From CAYLZW01 sp964388085 (lineage in GTDB: Bacteria > Myxococcota > UBA727 > CAYLZW01), in contig CAYLZW010000310.1 of NCBI GenBank assembly GCA_964388085.1, forward strand, positions 1 to 6,604: 6,604 nucleotides of DNA, given 5' to 3'. The notes beneath the pieces were generated by a model. That model searched no databases and had not been told where the DNA came from. It saw nothing but the letters and a program-made list of their open reading frames with translations. Position 1 is the first letter of the stretch, and the number at the start of each line of letters is the position of its first letter. Positions 1 to 6,604 of the stretch are shown piece by piece. The translations under genes were made by a program, and so were the position numbers.

Positions 1-1650
1 GTCGACCGCGTAGTTGTTGTGCTCCTCGATGCCGGTGCCGATGGCGAAGATGTTCGGATCGAAGATGATGTCTTCGGGAGGGAAGCCGATGCCGGTCAAG
101 AGCTCGTAGCAGCGCGTGCAGATGCCGACCTTGCGCTCGACGGTGTCGGCCTGTCCGTCCTCGTCGAAGGCCATGACGATGACGGCGGCGCCATAACGGC
201 GCACCAGCCGGGCCTGCCGCAAGAACTCCTCCTCGCCCTCCTTCAGCGAGATGGAGTTGACGACGCACTTGCCCTGTACGTTCTTGAGGCCCGTCTCGAG
301 CACCGACCACTTGGACGAGTCGATGACGATGGGCACCTTGCAGACGTCGGGCTCGGTCGCGACCAGGCGCAGGAACTTCTCCATGGCCTTCTCGCCGTCG
401 AGCATGCCCTCGTCCATGTTGACGTCGATGAGCTGGGCGCCGCTCTCGACCTGCTGCCGCGCGACGCTCAAGGCCTCCTCGTACTGGCCCTCCCGGATGA
501 AGCGCGCGAAGCGCTTCGAGCCGGTGATGTTGGTGCGCTCGCCGATGTTCGCGAACAAGCTCTCGGGGCCGATGCTCAACGGCTCGAGCCCGGACAGGCG
601 CGTCCGGCGCGGCAGCTCCGGGAGCGCACGAGGAGGCAGCCCGGCGACCGCCTTCGCGATGGCGGCGATGTGCGGCGGCGTCGTGCCACAGCAGCCGCCG
701 ACGATGTTGAGCCAGCCGCTCTCGGCCCACTCGCGGATGAGGCCCGCCATGGACTCCGGGGTGTCGTCGTAGCCGCCGAGCTCGTTCGGCAGACCGGCGT
801 TCGGGTGCACGCTCACGAGCACGTCCGCGACCTTGGCCAGCTCCTCGACGTGCGGGCGCAATTGCTCGGCGCCGAGCGCGCAGTTCAGCCCGACGCTCAA
901 CGGGTTCGCGTGGCGCACCGACGTGTAGAAGGCCTCCGGCGTCTGGCCGCTGAGGGTGCGTCCGCTCTGGTCGGTGATGGTGCCGGAGACCATGACGGGC
1001 ACGCGCGCGCCGATGTCGTCGAAGACCGTCTCGATGGCGAACAGCGCCGCCTTGGCGTTCAGCGTGTCGAAGCTCGTCTCGACCAGGAGCAGGTCGGCGC
1101 CGCCGGCGAGCAGCGCGCGCGAGGCCTCGCGGTACACGCCCACCAGCTCGTCGAAGCTCGTGTTGCGCGCGCTCGGGTCGTTCACGTCGGGCGAGATGGA
1201 GAGCATGCGGCTCGTGGGGCCAATGACGCCGGCGACGAAGCGAGGCTGCTCCGGCGTCTTCTGGCTGAACGCGTCGGCCACCTCGCGCGCGAGCCGCGCG
1301 CCGTGCTCGTTCATCTCGGAGACGACGCCGGCGGTGTCGTACTCCGCCTGCGAGATGGCGTTGGCGTTGAACGTGTTCGTCTCGACGATGTCGCAGCCGG
1401 CCTCGAGGTAGGCCTCGTGGATCGCTCGCACCGCGCTCGGCTGCGTGACGTTCAACAGGTCATAGTTGCCCTTGAGCTCCTTCGCGTGCGCGCCGAAGCG
1501 ATCGCCGCGGAAGTCGGCCTCGACGAGGCCGCGCTGCTGAAAGAGCGTGGCCATGGCGCCGTCGAGCACGAGGATGCGCCTACGCAGCGCCTCTTGCAGG
1601 GCGGCGATGCGGACAGGGTCGACGACGATAGAGCGACTCTGCGAGGTCAT
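1..1650 (-). CDS. metH: Cobalamin-dependent methionine synthase MetH, N-terminal half (partial, 3' end outside window)
   Basis: Cytosolic enzyme that transfers a methyl group from 5-methyltetrahydrofolate via cobalamin to homocysteine, making methionine. The frame is open for 550 residues and leaves the window without a stop; full MetH is about 1,200 residues, so the cobalamin-binding and reactivation domains are not visible. The homocysteine-binding domain spans roughly residues 20-335: DGAMAT 30-35, ETNTFN 90-95, GPTSRMLSISPDVNDP 144-159, and zinc ligands Cys257 (in GLNCALG) and Cys320-Cys321 (in GGCCGT). The 63-residue spacing equals that of E. coli Cys247/Cys310/Cys311. The folate domain begins near 365, with GERTN at 370-374, DVNMDEG at 409-415 and IDSSKW at 443-448. 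DGAMAT replaces the more usual DGAMGT. The ATG at 1650 is chosen because no in-frame ATG or GTG is seen just upstream and the next ATG (Met33) would cut into the domain; only a weak GGGTG lies ahead of it. It follows the A-type carrier gene by 78 bases on the same strand. Confidence 0.96.
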   Translation of the reverse strand, partial: MTSQSRSIVVDPVRIAALQEALRRRILVLDGAMATLFQQRGLVEADFRGDRFGAHAKELKGNYDLLNVTQPSAVRAIHEAYLEAGCDIVETNTFNANAISQAEYDTAGVVSEMNEHGARLAREVADAFSQKTPEQPRFVAGVIGPTSRMLSISPDVNDPSARNTSFDELVGVYREASRALLAGGADLLLVETSFDTLNAKAALFAIETVFDDIGARVPVMVSGTITDQSGRTLSGQTPEAFYTSVRHANPLSVGLNCALGAEQLRPHVEELAKVADVLVSVHPNAGLPNELGGYDDTPESMAGLIREWAESGWLNIVGGCCGTTPPHIAAIAKAVAGLPPRALPELPRRTRLSGLEPLSIGPESLFANIGERTNITGSKRFARFIREGQYEEALSVARQQVESGAQLIDVNMDEGMLDGEKAMEKFLRLVATEPDVCKVPIVIDSSKWSVLETGLKNVQGKCVVNSISLKEGEEEFLRQARLVRRYGAAVIVMAFDEDGQADTVERKVGICTRCYELLTGIGFPPEDIIFDPNIFAIGTGIEEHNNYAVD

Positions 1651-1728
1651 GCGGCACCCATAGCACGCTGCATTTGCGTCGGGACCGCCGACGGAGGACG
1701 GATCCGACGGCTCTCGAGCAGCTCAGCA
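1651..1728 (-). other. Intergenic gap between the A-type carrier gene and metH
   Basis: This 78-base stretch is the widest gap in the window. It holds an 8-base palindrome CGGATCCG (1699-1706) and two direct copies of CCGACGG (1688-1694 and 1704-1710, plus-strand reading). I see no GC-rich stem followed by a T-run on the minus strand, so no intrinsic terminator is supported, and no convincing -35/-10 pair. It is too short for a cobalamin riboswitch and lacks a recognisable SAH-riboswitch core. Read-through from the suf genes into metH is therefore plausible but unproven. Confidence 0.5.
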
Positions 1729-2148
1729 CTAGGGGGAGAGCGTGAAAGAGGATCCGCACGAGCAGGCGGACTTCACCTGGGGGTTCTTCATCTCGAAGCC
1801 GCTCTTGCCGAGCTCTTCGTGCCAGTCGAGCAGCGTGCCCGCCAGGTGCTTGAGCGACTTCGGATCGACGACGACACAGGCGCCGTGGAAGTCGTAGCGC
1901 CGGTCGCGCTCGTCAGCCGCGTCCTCGACGCGGAACAGGTACGTGAGGCCCGAGCAGCCGCCGCCCATGATGCCGACGCGGAAGACGCCGCCCGGCTTCC
2001 CTTCGGCGGCGAGCTTCTCCTGGATCTTCCGCGCGGCGCGCTCCGTCACCACGATCTCGCCCGCGGGCACCTCCACCACGGGCTCGTCCGCCGCCTGTGC
2101 GGCCGCGCTCTTCGCCTTCTTGCTGCCGATGGAGATGAGGTTCGCCAT
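1729..2148 (-). CDS. sufA: A-type iron-sulfur cluster carrier (SufA/IscA/ErpA/HesB family)
   Basis: Small cytosolic carrier that receives an iron-sulfur cluster from the scaffold and hands it to apo-proteins. The 139-residue product has the three family cysteines: Cys65 in GGGCSGLTY and Cys129/Cys131 in ACSCGSSF near the C-terminus. A GFEMKNPQVKS stretch precedes the CxC pair, as in canonical members. The core starts near residue 30 (EIVVTERAARKIQEKL). Residues 1-29 are an extra Ala/Lys-rich segment ahead of a core of about 110 residues, the usual family length. The residue inside the CxC pair is Ser rather than the commoner Gly, as I recall also for the ISCA2 branch. Start ATG at 2148 has AGGA at 2159-2156, overlapping the sufT stop codon, with 7 bases of spacing; two other ATGs just upstream are out of frame. 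It lies 9 bases after sufT, so it belongs to the operon. Whether it is SufA, IscA or ErpA by function cannot be told from sequence alone; the symbol reflects operon position. Confidence 0.93.
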   Translation of the reverse strand: MANLISIGSKKAKSAAAQAADEPVVEVPAGEIVVTERAARKIQEKLAAEGKPGGVFRVGIMGGGCSGLTYLFRVEDAADERDRRYDFHGACVVVDPKSLKHLAGTLLDWHEELGKSGFEMKNPQVKSACSCGSSFTLSP

Positions 2149-2157
2149 GCATCCATC

Positions 2158-2568
2158 CTACAGATTGAGCTCGAGGCGCGCGGCCTCGCTCATCATGCCC
2201 GGGTTCCAGGGCGGGTCGAAGGTCAGCTCGACCTCGGCGTCGGAGACGCCCTCGGCGCCCAGGGCCTTCTCCTTCACCTCGTCCGCGATGGAGGCGCCGA
2301 CGGGGCAGTTCGGCGCGGTGAGCGTCATGCGCACCTTCACGTTCCCCTCGGGCTGGACCTCGATGCCGTAGATGAGGCCGAGCTCGAACACGTTCACCGG
2401 GATCTCGGGGTCGTAGACGCTCTTCAAGCACTCCACGACGCGCGACTCGATCTGGCCGGCCTCGGTCGAGAGGTCGGGCGCGTAGTCGTACGGGCGCGGC
2501 GCGGTGCCATGGCGCACCTTCGGCGCGCTGATCTGGGTCTTGGCGTTGACGACGCTGAGGTTCTTCAC
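2158..2568 (-). CDS. sufT: SufT, DUF59/MIP18-family iron-sulfur maturation factor
   Basis: 136-residue DUF59 (MIP18) protein. SufT proteins assist maturation of iron-sulfur proteins, especially under high demand, and are often encoded in suf operons; the exact biochemical role is less clear than for the core scaffold. Visible signatures are DPEIPVNVFELGLIY (53-67), TLTAPNCPVG (82-91) with the conserved Cys88, and LTFDPPWNPGMMSEAARLEL near the C-terminus (Trp121). Residues 1-35 are a variable lead before the domain, which begins near residue 38. The start is GTG at 2568, supported by GGAG at 2579-2576 with 7 bases of spacing; the ATG at 2573 is out of frame, and an in-frame TGA at 2583-2581 excludes a longer protein. 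It starts 20 bases after the sufU stop and ends 9 bases before the A-type carrier gene, consistent with one transcript. Confidence 0.94.
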   Translation of the reverse strand: MKNLSVVNAKTQISAPKVRHGTAPRPYDYAPDLSTEAGQIESRVVECLKSVYDPEIPVNVFELGLIYGIEVQPEGNVKVRMTLTAPNCPVGASIADEVKEKALGAEGVSDAEVELTFDPPWNPGMMSEAARLELNL

Positions 2569-2575
2569 GGCATCA

Positions 2576-2579
2576 CTCC
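2576..2579 (-). promoter_or_regulatory. Ribosome binding site for sufT
   Basis: GGAG on the minus strand, 7 bases before the GTG at 2568. It decides for the GTG start, because the nearby ATG (2573-2571) is out of frame and too close to this site. Confidence 0.6.
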
Positions 2580-2588
2580 GTCACTGCG

Positions 2589-3044
2589 TCACTCGGTGGA
2601 CACCGGCGCGGCGGCCCCCTTGAGCGCGGCCTCGAGGGTGTGCCAGGCGAGCGTGGCGCACTTCACGCGCATGGGGAACGCGCGCACGCCCGCGAAGGCC
2701 GCCAGCTTGCCGAGCTCCACGTCGTCGTCGGGCGACTCCTTGCCCATGACGAGCGCGTGGAAGCTCGCGAACAGGCGGTGCGCGTCCTCGGCGCTCTTGC
2801 CCTTGACCGCCTCCGTCATCATGGAGGCCGAGGCCGTGGAGATGGCGCAGCCGTTGCCCTGAAAGGCCACCTCGCGCACCACGTCGTCCGCGTCGAGCTG
2901 CAAGAAGACGGTGATGCGATCGCCACAGAGCGGGTTGTGCCCCTCGGCGTGCTCGGTGCCGTCGCCCGAGAGCGCGCCGAAGTTCCGCGGCCGCTTCTTG
3001 TGGTCGAGGATCATCTCCTGGTAGAGGTCGCCGAGCTCGCTCAT
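2589..3044 (-). CDS. sufU: SufU, zinc-dependent sulfur acceptor (IscU-like fold)
   Basis: Takes persulfide sulfur from SufS and relays it to the SufBCD scaffold; in B. subtilis SufU is a zinc-bound transpersulfurase rather than a scaffold. The 151-residue product opens with LYQEMILDHKKRPRNFG and carries the metal-site residues Cys40 and Asp42 (NPLCGD), Cys66 (GNGCAIS) and Cys129 (RVKCATLAW), matching B. subtilis Cys41/Asp43/Cys66/Cys128. It has the additional segment between the second and third cysteines (about residues 82-112) that is typical of SufU compared with IscU. The frame stays open upstream inside sufS, but the ATG at 3044 gives the family N-terminus and has GAGGT at 3055-3051. Its ATG overlaps the sufS stop as ATGA, so translation is probably coupled to SufS, its partner enzyme. 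No sufE is present in the window, consistent with SufU filling that role. Confidence 0.96.
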   Translation of the reverse strand: MSELGDLYQEMILDHKKRPRNFGALSGDGTEHAEGHNPLCGDRITVFLQLDADDVVREVAFQGNGCAISTASASMMTEAVKGKSAEDAHRLFASFHALVMGKESPDDDVELGKLAAFAGVRAFPMRVKCATLAWHTLEAALKGAAAPVSTE

Positions 3045-4318
3045 CGCATCACCTCGATGCAGCGCCAGAGCGCGCGTACCAGCGCGTCCACGTCGTCCGG
3101 CGTGTTGTAGAACGCGAAGCTCGCGCGCGCGGTGGCGGGCACGCCGAAGAAGTCCATCACCGGCTGCGCGCAGTGGTGCCCGGTGCGGATGGCGACGCCC
3201 TCTTGATCGCAGATGGTGCCGACGTCGTGCGGGTGGATGTCGAAGAGCTCGAAGCTCACGACGGACGCGCGCGAGGCGGCGCCGCCGATGAAGCTCAGCC
3301 CGTCCACGCGCGCGAGCTGGGCCAAGGCGTAGCCGAGGAGGTCGGACTCCCAGGCGGCGATGCGCGCCATGCCGATGCCGTCGATGTAGTCGAGAGCGCT
3401 CGCCAGCGCGATGACGCCGGTGATGTCGGGCGTACCGGCCTCGAACTTGTGCGGCACCTCGTTGTAGGTCGTCTGATCCCACGTGACCGAGCGGATCATG
3501 TCCCCGCCGCCCTGCCACGGCGGCATGCGCTCGAGCAGCTCGAGCTTGCCGTAGAGGACGCCCACGCCGGTCGGTCCGTACAGCTTGTGCGCCGAGAGCG
3601 CGTAGAAGTCGCAGCCGAGCTCCTTGACGTCGACGCGCGTGTGCGGCGCCGCCTGCGCGCCGTCGACGAGCACGTAGGCGCCGCGGGCCTTGGCGAGCGC
3701 GCTCATGCGCTCGACGGGGTTCACGGTGCCGAGCGCGTTCGAGACGTGCGCCATGGACACGATGCGCGTGCGCTCGCTGAGCAGGGCCTCGTACTCGGGG
3801 AGCTTCACCTGGCCGAGCTCGTCGATGGGAGCGACCTTCAGCTTCGCGCCGGTGCGCTCGCAGAGCATCTGCCAGGGGACGATGTTCGAGTGGTGCTCGA
3901 GCGCGGTGATGAGCACCTCATCGCCACGCTTGACCTCGCTCTGTCCGAGCGTCCACGCGACGAGGTTGATGGCCTCGGTGGTGCCGCGCGTGAAGACGAT
4001 CTCTCGCGCGTCCTCGGCGCCGAGGAAGGCCCGCACGCGCTCGCGTGCGTGCTCGTAAGCCTCCGTCGCGCGCTGGCTCAGCAGGTGGACGCCGCGGTGG
4101 ATGTTCGCGCGATCCCGCGTGTACGCGCGCACGAGCGCGTCCACGACGACCTTCGGCGTCTGGCTCGAGGCCGCGTTGTCGAGGTAGACGAGCGGCTTGC
4201 CGTTCACCTCCTGCGACAGCGCGGGAAAGTCCGCGCGCAGCGCCGCGACGTCGAAGGGCGCCTCGGGCCGCTCCACGACGGGCAGGTGCACCTGTGCGGC
4301 GGCGGTCAGCGCGCTCAC
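3041..4318 (-). CDS. sufS: SufS, group II cysteine desulfurase (PLP-dependent)
   Basis: Removes sulfur from L-cysteine, releasing alanine and holding the sulfur as a persulfide for transfer to SufU. The product has 425 residues, near the usual 405-420, with a slightly long N-terminal lead before the fold starts near residue 22. Visible landmarks: LDNAASSQTP 46-55, NIHRGVH 72-78, ALEHHSN 139-145, DGAQAAPH 219-226, the PLP lysine Lys245 in SAHKLYGPTG, FEAGTPD 292-298, and the catalytic Cys383 in RTGHHCAQP with Arg378 close by. His364 in HPHDV lies 19 residues before Cys383, where B. subtilis SufS has the histidine (His342) that swaps into the SufU zinc site. The GTG at 4318 is chosen because it overlaps the sufD stop (GTGA) and has a strong GGAGGT 5 bases upstream. 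The gene ends in an ATGA overlap with sufU. The group II class is shown by the short lobe around the catalytic cysteine. Confidence 0.97.
   Translation of the reverse strand: MSALTAAAQVHLPVVERPEAPFDVAALRADFPALSQEVNGKPLVYLDNAASSQTPKVVVDALVRAYTRDRANIHRGVHLLSQRATEAYEHARERVRAFLGAEDAREIVFTRGTTEAINLVAWTLGQSEVKRGDEVLITALEHHSNIVPWQMLCERTGAKLKVAPIDELGQVKLPEYEALLSERTRIVSMAHVSNALGTVNPVERMSALAKARGAYVLVDGAQAAPHTRVDVKELGCDFYALSAHKLYGPTGVGVLYGKLELLERMPPWQGGGDMIRSVTWDQTTYNEVPHKFEAGTPDITGVIALASALDYIDGIGMARIAAWESDLLGYALAQLARVDGLSFIGGAASRASVVSFELFDIHPHDVGTICDQEGVAIRTGHHCAQPVMDFFGVPATARASFAFYNTPDDVDALVRALWRCIEVMR
3051..3055 (-). promoter_or_regulatory. Ribosome binding site for sufU inside the end of sufS
   Basis: GAGGT on the minus strand, 6 bases before the ATG at 3044. 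It lies within the last sense codons of sufS and fixes the sufU start in a frame that is otherwise open for several hundred bases upstream. Confidence 0.7.
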
Positions 4319-5553
4319 CCGGCACCTCCGCGCTCACGCTCGTCGTCGCTGCCGTTCTCGTTGTTGTGCCGCAGCTCGCGCAGCTTCAGGCGCACGGCCT
4401 CGGTGGCGCGCTCGCGCACGGCCTTGTCGCCGACCTGATCGAGCACCTCGAGCGCGAACGCGTCCGTCAGCATGTGCGAGGCCGCCTCCTCGGAGAGGCC
4501 GCGGCTCCGCAGGTAGAAGAGCTGCTCCTCGTCGAGCTGGCCCACGGTGGTGCCGTGCGCGGCCTTGACGTCGTCGGCGTAGATCTCGAGCTGCGGCTTG
4601 GTGTCGATCTCGGCCGTGTCCGCGAGCAGGAGGTTGTGGTTCGTTTGCGCGGCGTCGGTCTTCTGCGCGTCCGGACGCACGAACACCTTGCCGTTGAACA
4701 CCGCGTGGCCCTCGGCCCCCATCAGGCCCTTGTAGATCTGCCGGCTGGTGCAGTGCGGCACCCGGTGGTCGATGACGCTGTGTACGTCCGTGTGCTGCTC
4801 GCGCGCGACGTAGATGCCGTCGACGCGGCAGCTCGCCTCTTCGCCGTCGAGGGAGACGTTCAGGTCGACGCGGCTGAGCGAGCCGCCGAGCCAGAGCCCG
4901 AAGGACTCGTAGCGAGCGCCGGCCGCGACCTGCACCGCCACGGTGCCGATGAACGAGCTGCCGCGGCCCTGTCGCTGCCAGACGTGGTGCTCGAGGCTGG
5001 CGCCCTCACAGAGCACGACCTCGGTGATGAGGTTCGTGAACGAGCGCCCTTCGCCGAGGTGCTCCTCGATCAGCGTCAGCTTGGCGCCCTTCTTCACGAC
5101 GATGACGCCGCGCGGATGGACCTCATGACCGGCGCCGCCGTTCACGTCGTGCGTGAGGAAGAGCGGCTCGGCGGCGACGTGCCCCTCGGGCACCACCAGC
5201 GAGTAGCCGCGCTGAAAGAACGCGCCGTTGAGCGCCACGAAGGGAGCCCGCTCGAGGGACGCCACGCTGCCGATCAGCGCCTCGTCGTCGTCGAGCGTGC
5301 GTACGAGCGACGCGTCGCCGGAGCGGACCTTCCACGACCAGGCGGCGTCGCCGCGCTCGTGCTTCCAACCGGTCTTCTCGACCTCGGACACGTTCGTGTA
5401 GCGCCAGTCCTCGTGGCCTCGGCCGCGCGGGCCTCTGGCGGGGAAGCCCTGCGCCACGAAGGCGGCGAGCGCGCGCTCATGGAGCTTCGCGAAGGGAGCG
5501 TGCGCGAGCTCGAGGCCGCGAAAGCGCTCCTGGTAAGCGGCGACCGTCGTCAT
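4315..5553 (-). CDS. sufD: SufD, subunit of the SufBCD iron-sulfur scaffold
   Basis: Partner of SufB in the SufB-SufC2-SufD complex where new clusters are built; SufD is a SufB paralogue needed for iron acquisition and activation of SufC. The 412-residue product has a helical N-terminus with HEDWRYTNV (47-55), a central beta-helix region rich in hydrophobic and Gly residues (about 100-310), and the conserved C-terminal block DTKPQLEIYADDVKAAHG (317-334). His333 there corresponds to E. coli His360 at the SufB-SufD interface, and GQLDEEQLFYLRSRGLSEEAA follows. The tail from about 397 is short, charged and Asn/Glu/Arg/Gly-rich. The frame is open 20 codons further upstream inside sufC, but ATG 5553 is preferred: it follows the sufC stop by one base, has GGGAG 6 bases upstream, and gives the expected N-terminus (MTTVAAYQERF). 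The stop overlaps the sufS GTG. Confidence 0.95.
   Translation of the reverse strand: MTTVAAYQERFRGLELAHAPFAKLHERALAAFVAQGFPARGPRGRGHEDWRYTNVSEVEKTGWKHERGDAAWSWKVRSGDASLVRTLDDDEALIGSVASLERAPFVALNGAFFQRGYSLVVPEGHVAAEPLFLTHDVNGGAGHEVHPRGVIVVKKGAKLTLIEEHLGEGRSFTNLITEVVLCEGASLEHHVWQRQGRGSSFIGTVAVQVAAGARYESFGLWLGGSLSRVDLNVSLDGEEASCRVDGIYVAREQHTDVHSVIDHRVPHCTSRQIYKGLMGAEGHAVFNGKVFVRPDAQKTDAAQTNHNLLLADTAEIDTKPQLEIYADDVKAAHGTTVGQLDEEQLFYLRSRGLSEEAASHMLTDAFALEVLDQVGDKAVRERATEAVRLKLRELRHNNENGSDDERERGGAG
4324..4329 (-). promoter_or_regulatory. Strong ribosome binding site for sufS inside the end of sufD
   Basis: GGAGGT on the minus strand, 5 bases before the GTG at 4318. It is the best Shine-Dalgarno match in the window, lies in the last codons of sufD and supports the non-ATG start of sufS. 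Confidence 0.75.
4485..4503. repeat. 19-base direct repeat, copy in sufD (pair at 6475-6493)
   Basis: The plus-strand sequence cctcctcggagaggccgcg occurs identically here and at 6475-6493 in sufB, about 2 kb away and in the same orientation. On the minus strand both encode the same RGLSEE motif in paralogous positions of SufD and SufB. The identity is best explained by shared ancestry plus strong codon bias rather than by a mobile or regulatory element. Confidence 0.8.
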
Positions 5554-5554
5554 G

Positions 5555-6307
<753 letters not shown>

Positions 6308-6355
6308 GGGCGGGCTCCGGAGGAGAGGCGAGCAGCAGAGGGGTAAGCGACGACG
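6308..6355 (-). other. sufB-sufC intergenic spacer
   Basis: A 48-base spacer, the largest gap within the suf genes. It contains the sufC ribosome binding site (GGAG, 6318-6315) within a small palindrome CTCCGGAG. No terminator or clear promoter is visible, so the spacer does not argue against co-transcription of sufB and sufC. Confidence 0.5.
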
Positions 6356-6604
6356 TCAGCCGACGGCGCCTTCGAGGGACACGGCCAAGAGGTTCTGGGC
6401 TTCGACGGCGAACTCCATGGGGAGCTGGCGAAAGACCTCCTTGCAGAAGCCGTTGACGATGAGGTTCACGGCGTCCTCCTCGGAGAGGCCGCGCTGGCGG
6501 CAGTAGAAGACCTGGTCTTCGCTCACCTTCGAGGTGGACGCCTCGTGCTCCACGCGCGCCGAAGGGTTCTTCACCTCGACGTAGGGGAAGGTGTGTGCGC
6601 CGCA
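6356..6604 (-). CDS. sufB: SufB, scaffold subunit, C-terminal 82 residues (partial, 5' end outside window)
   Basis: SufB is the main scaffold subunit on which the nascent cluster forms, with SufD as partner and SufC as ATPase. Only the last 82 residues are visible, as the frame is open to the right edge; a full protein has about 470-490. The segment starts CGAHTFPYVEVKNPSARVEHE and contains EDQVFYCRQRGLSEEDA, VNGFCKEV and the family-typical ending EFAVEAQNLLAVSLEGAVG. The Glu-His-Glu at visible residues 19-21 probably contains the His433-Glu434 pair reported for E. coli SufB. By that alignment the interface cysteine (E. coli Cys405) would lie about eight residues before the window edge and cannot be checked here. 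A GTG at 6574 could be mistaken for a start, but the ten codons before it clearly belong to SufB. It is upstream of sufC on the same strand, so the operon promoter and any regulator lie beyond the right edge. Confidence 0.96.
   Translation of the reverse strand, partial: CGAHTFPYVEVKNPSARVEHEASTSKVSEDQVFYCRQRGLSEEDAVNLIVNGFCKEVFRQLPMEFAVEAQNLLAVSLEGAVG
6475..6493. repeat. 19-base direct repeat, copy in sufB (pair at 4485-4503)
   Basis: Second identical copy of the 19-base sequence found in sufD, encoding RGLSEE in the C-terminal region of SufB. The flanking codons for the preceding aromatic-rich segment are also similar but not identical. Confidence 0.8.

Noticed and set aside
1651..1728. 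A riboswitch (cobalamin or SAH) or a terminator ahead of metH
   Set aside because: The gap is too short for a cobalamin riboswitch, no SAH-riboswitch core is recognisable, and the only inverted repeats are 4-base stems without a T-run.
1913..2431. A 172-codon minus-strand frame spanning the sufT/sufA junction
   Set aside because: It overlaps both genes in another frame and is Arg/Gly-rich with no domain; both overlapped genes have clear family motifs.
19..2862. A 947-codon open frame on the plus strand opposite metH, sufA, sufT and sufU
   Set aside because: It runs antisense across four well-identified genes, its product has the Arg/Ala/Leu/Val/Asp-rich composition of a GC-rich shadow frame, and it has no recognisable domain.
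3045..3518. Possible N-terminal extension of SufU in the same open frame
   Set aside because: The extension is Arg/His/Gly-rich shadow sequence inside sufS. The ATG at 3044 has a ribosome site and gives the exact SufU N-terminus.
6356..6574. A stand-alone 72-residue small protein starting at GTG 6574
   Set aside because: The frame continues upstream to the window edge with SufB-specific residues (CGAHTFPYVE), so this is the tail of SufB.

Overview
The whole window is one strand's worth of genes: every supportable gene lies on the minus strand, so transcription runs from the right end to the left. The order is sufB (C-terminal end only), sufC, sufD, sufS, sufU, sufT, an A-type iron-sulfur carrier (sufA/erpA-like) and then the N-terminal half of metH, which runs off the left edge. 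It is a housekeeping SUF iron-sulfur cluster assembly operon followed by cobalamin-dependent methionine synthase. I see no RNA gene, insertion sequence, CRISPR array, phage gene or convincing intrinsic terminator.

Layout from right to left: sufB 6604-6356 (partial), a 48-base gap, sufC 6307-5555, one base, sufD 5553-4315, a 4-base GTGA overlap, sufS 4318-3041, a 4-base ATGA overlap, sufU 3044-2589, 20 bases, sufT 2568-2158 (GTG start), 9 bases, sufA-like 2148-1729, 78 bases, metH 1650-1 (partial). The tight spacing, with Shine-Dalgarno sequences buried in the ends of upstream genes, indicates one coupled transcript at least from sufC to the A-type carrier. metH may be read through from it.

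How the genes work together: SufS (a PLP cysteine desulfurase) takes sulfur from cysteine and passes it as persulfide to SufU, a zinc-dependent sulfur acceptor used here in place of SufE. The SufB-SufC-SufD scaffold, driven by the SufC ATPase, builds the cluster. The A-type carrier and SufT act in delivery and maturation of client proteins. MetH uses homocysteine and methyltetrahydrofolate to make methionine. It is linked to the others through sulfur amino-acid metabolism but is not itself an iron-sulfur enzyme.

Organism: the DNA is strongly GC-rich (about two thirds by eye), with G/C at most third codon positions, which produces very long open antisense frames. The sufBCDSUT plus A-type carrier layout in such DNA would fit a GC-rich bacterium such as a Myxococcota (Polyangia-like) or related delta-proteobacterial lineage. 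This is an inference from gene order and composition, not a firm assignment. I found no undescribed system here. The points worth a second look are modest: metH adjacency, the SufS/SufU zinc-swap residues, a CSC-type carrier with an N-terminal extension, and a 19-base repeat shared by sufB and sufD.
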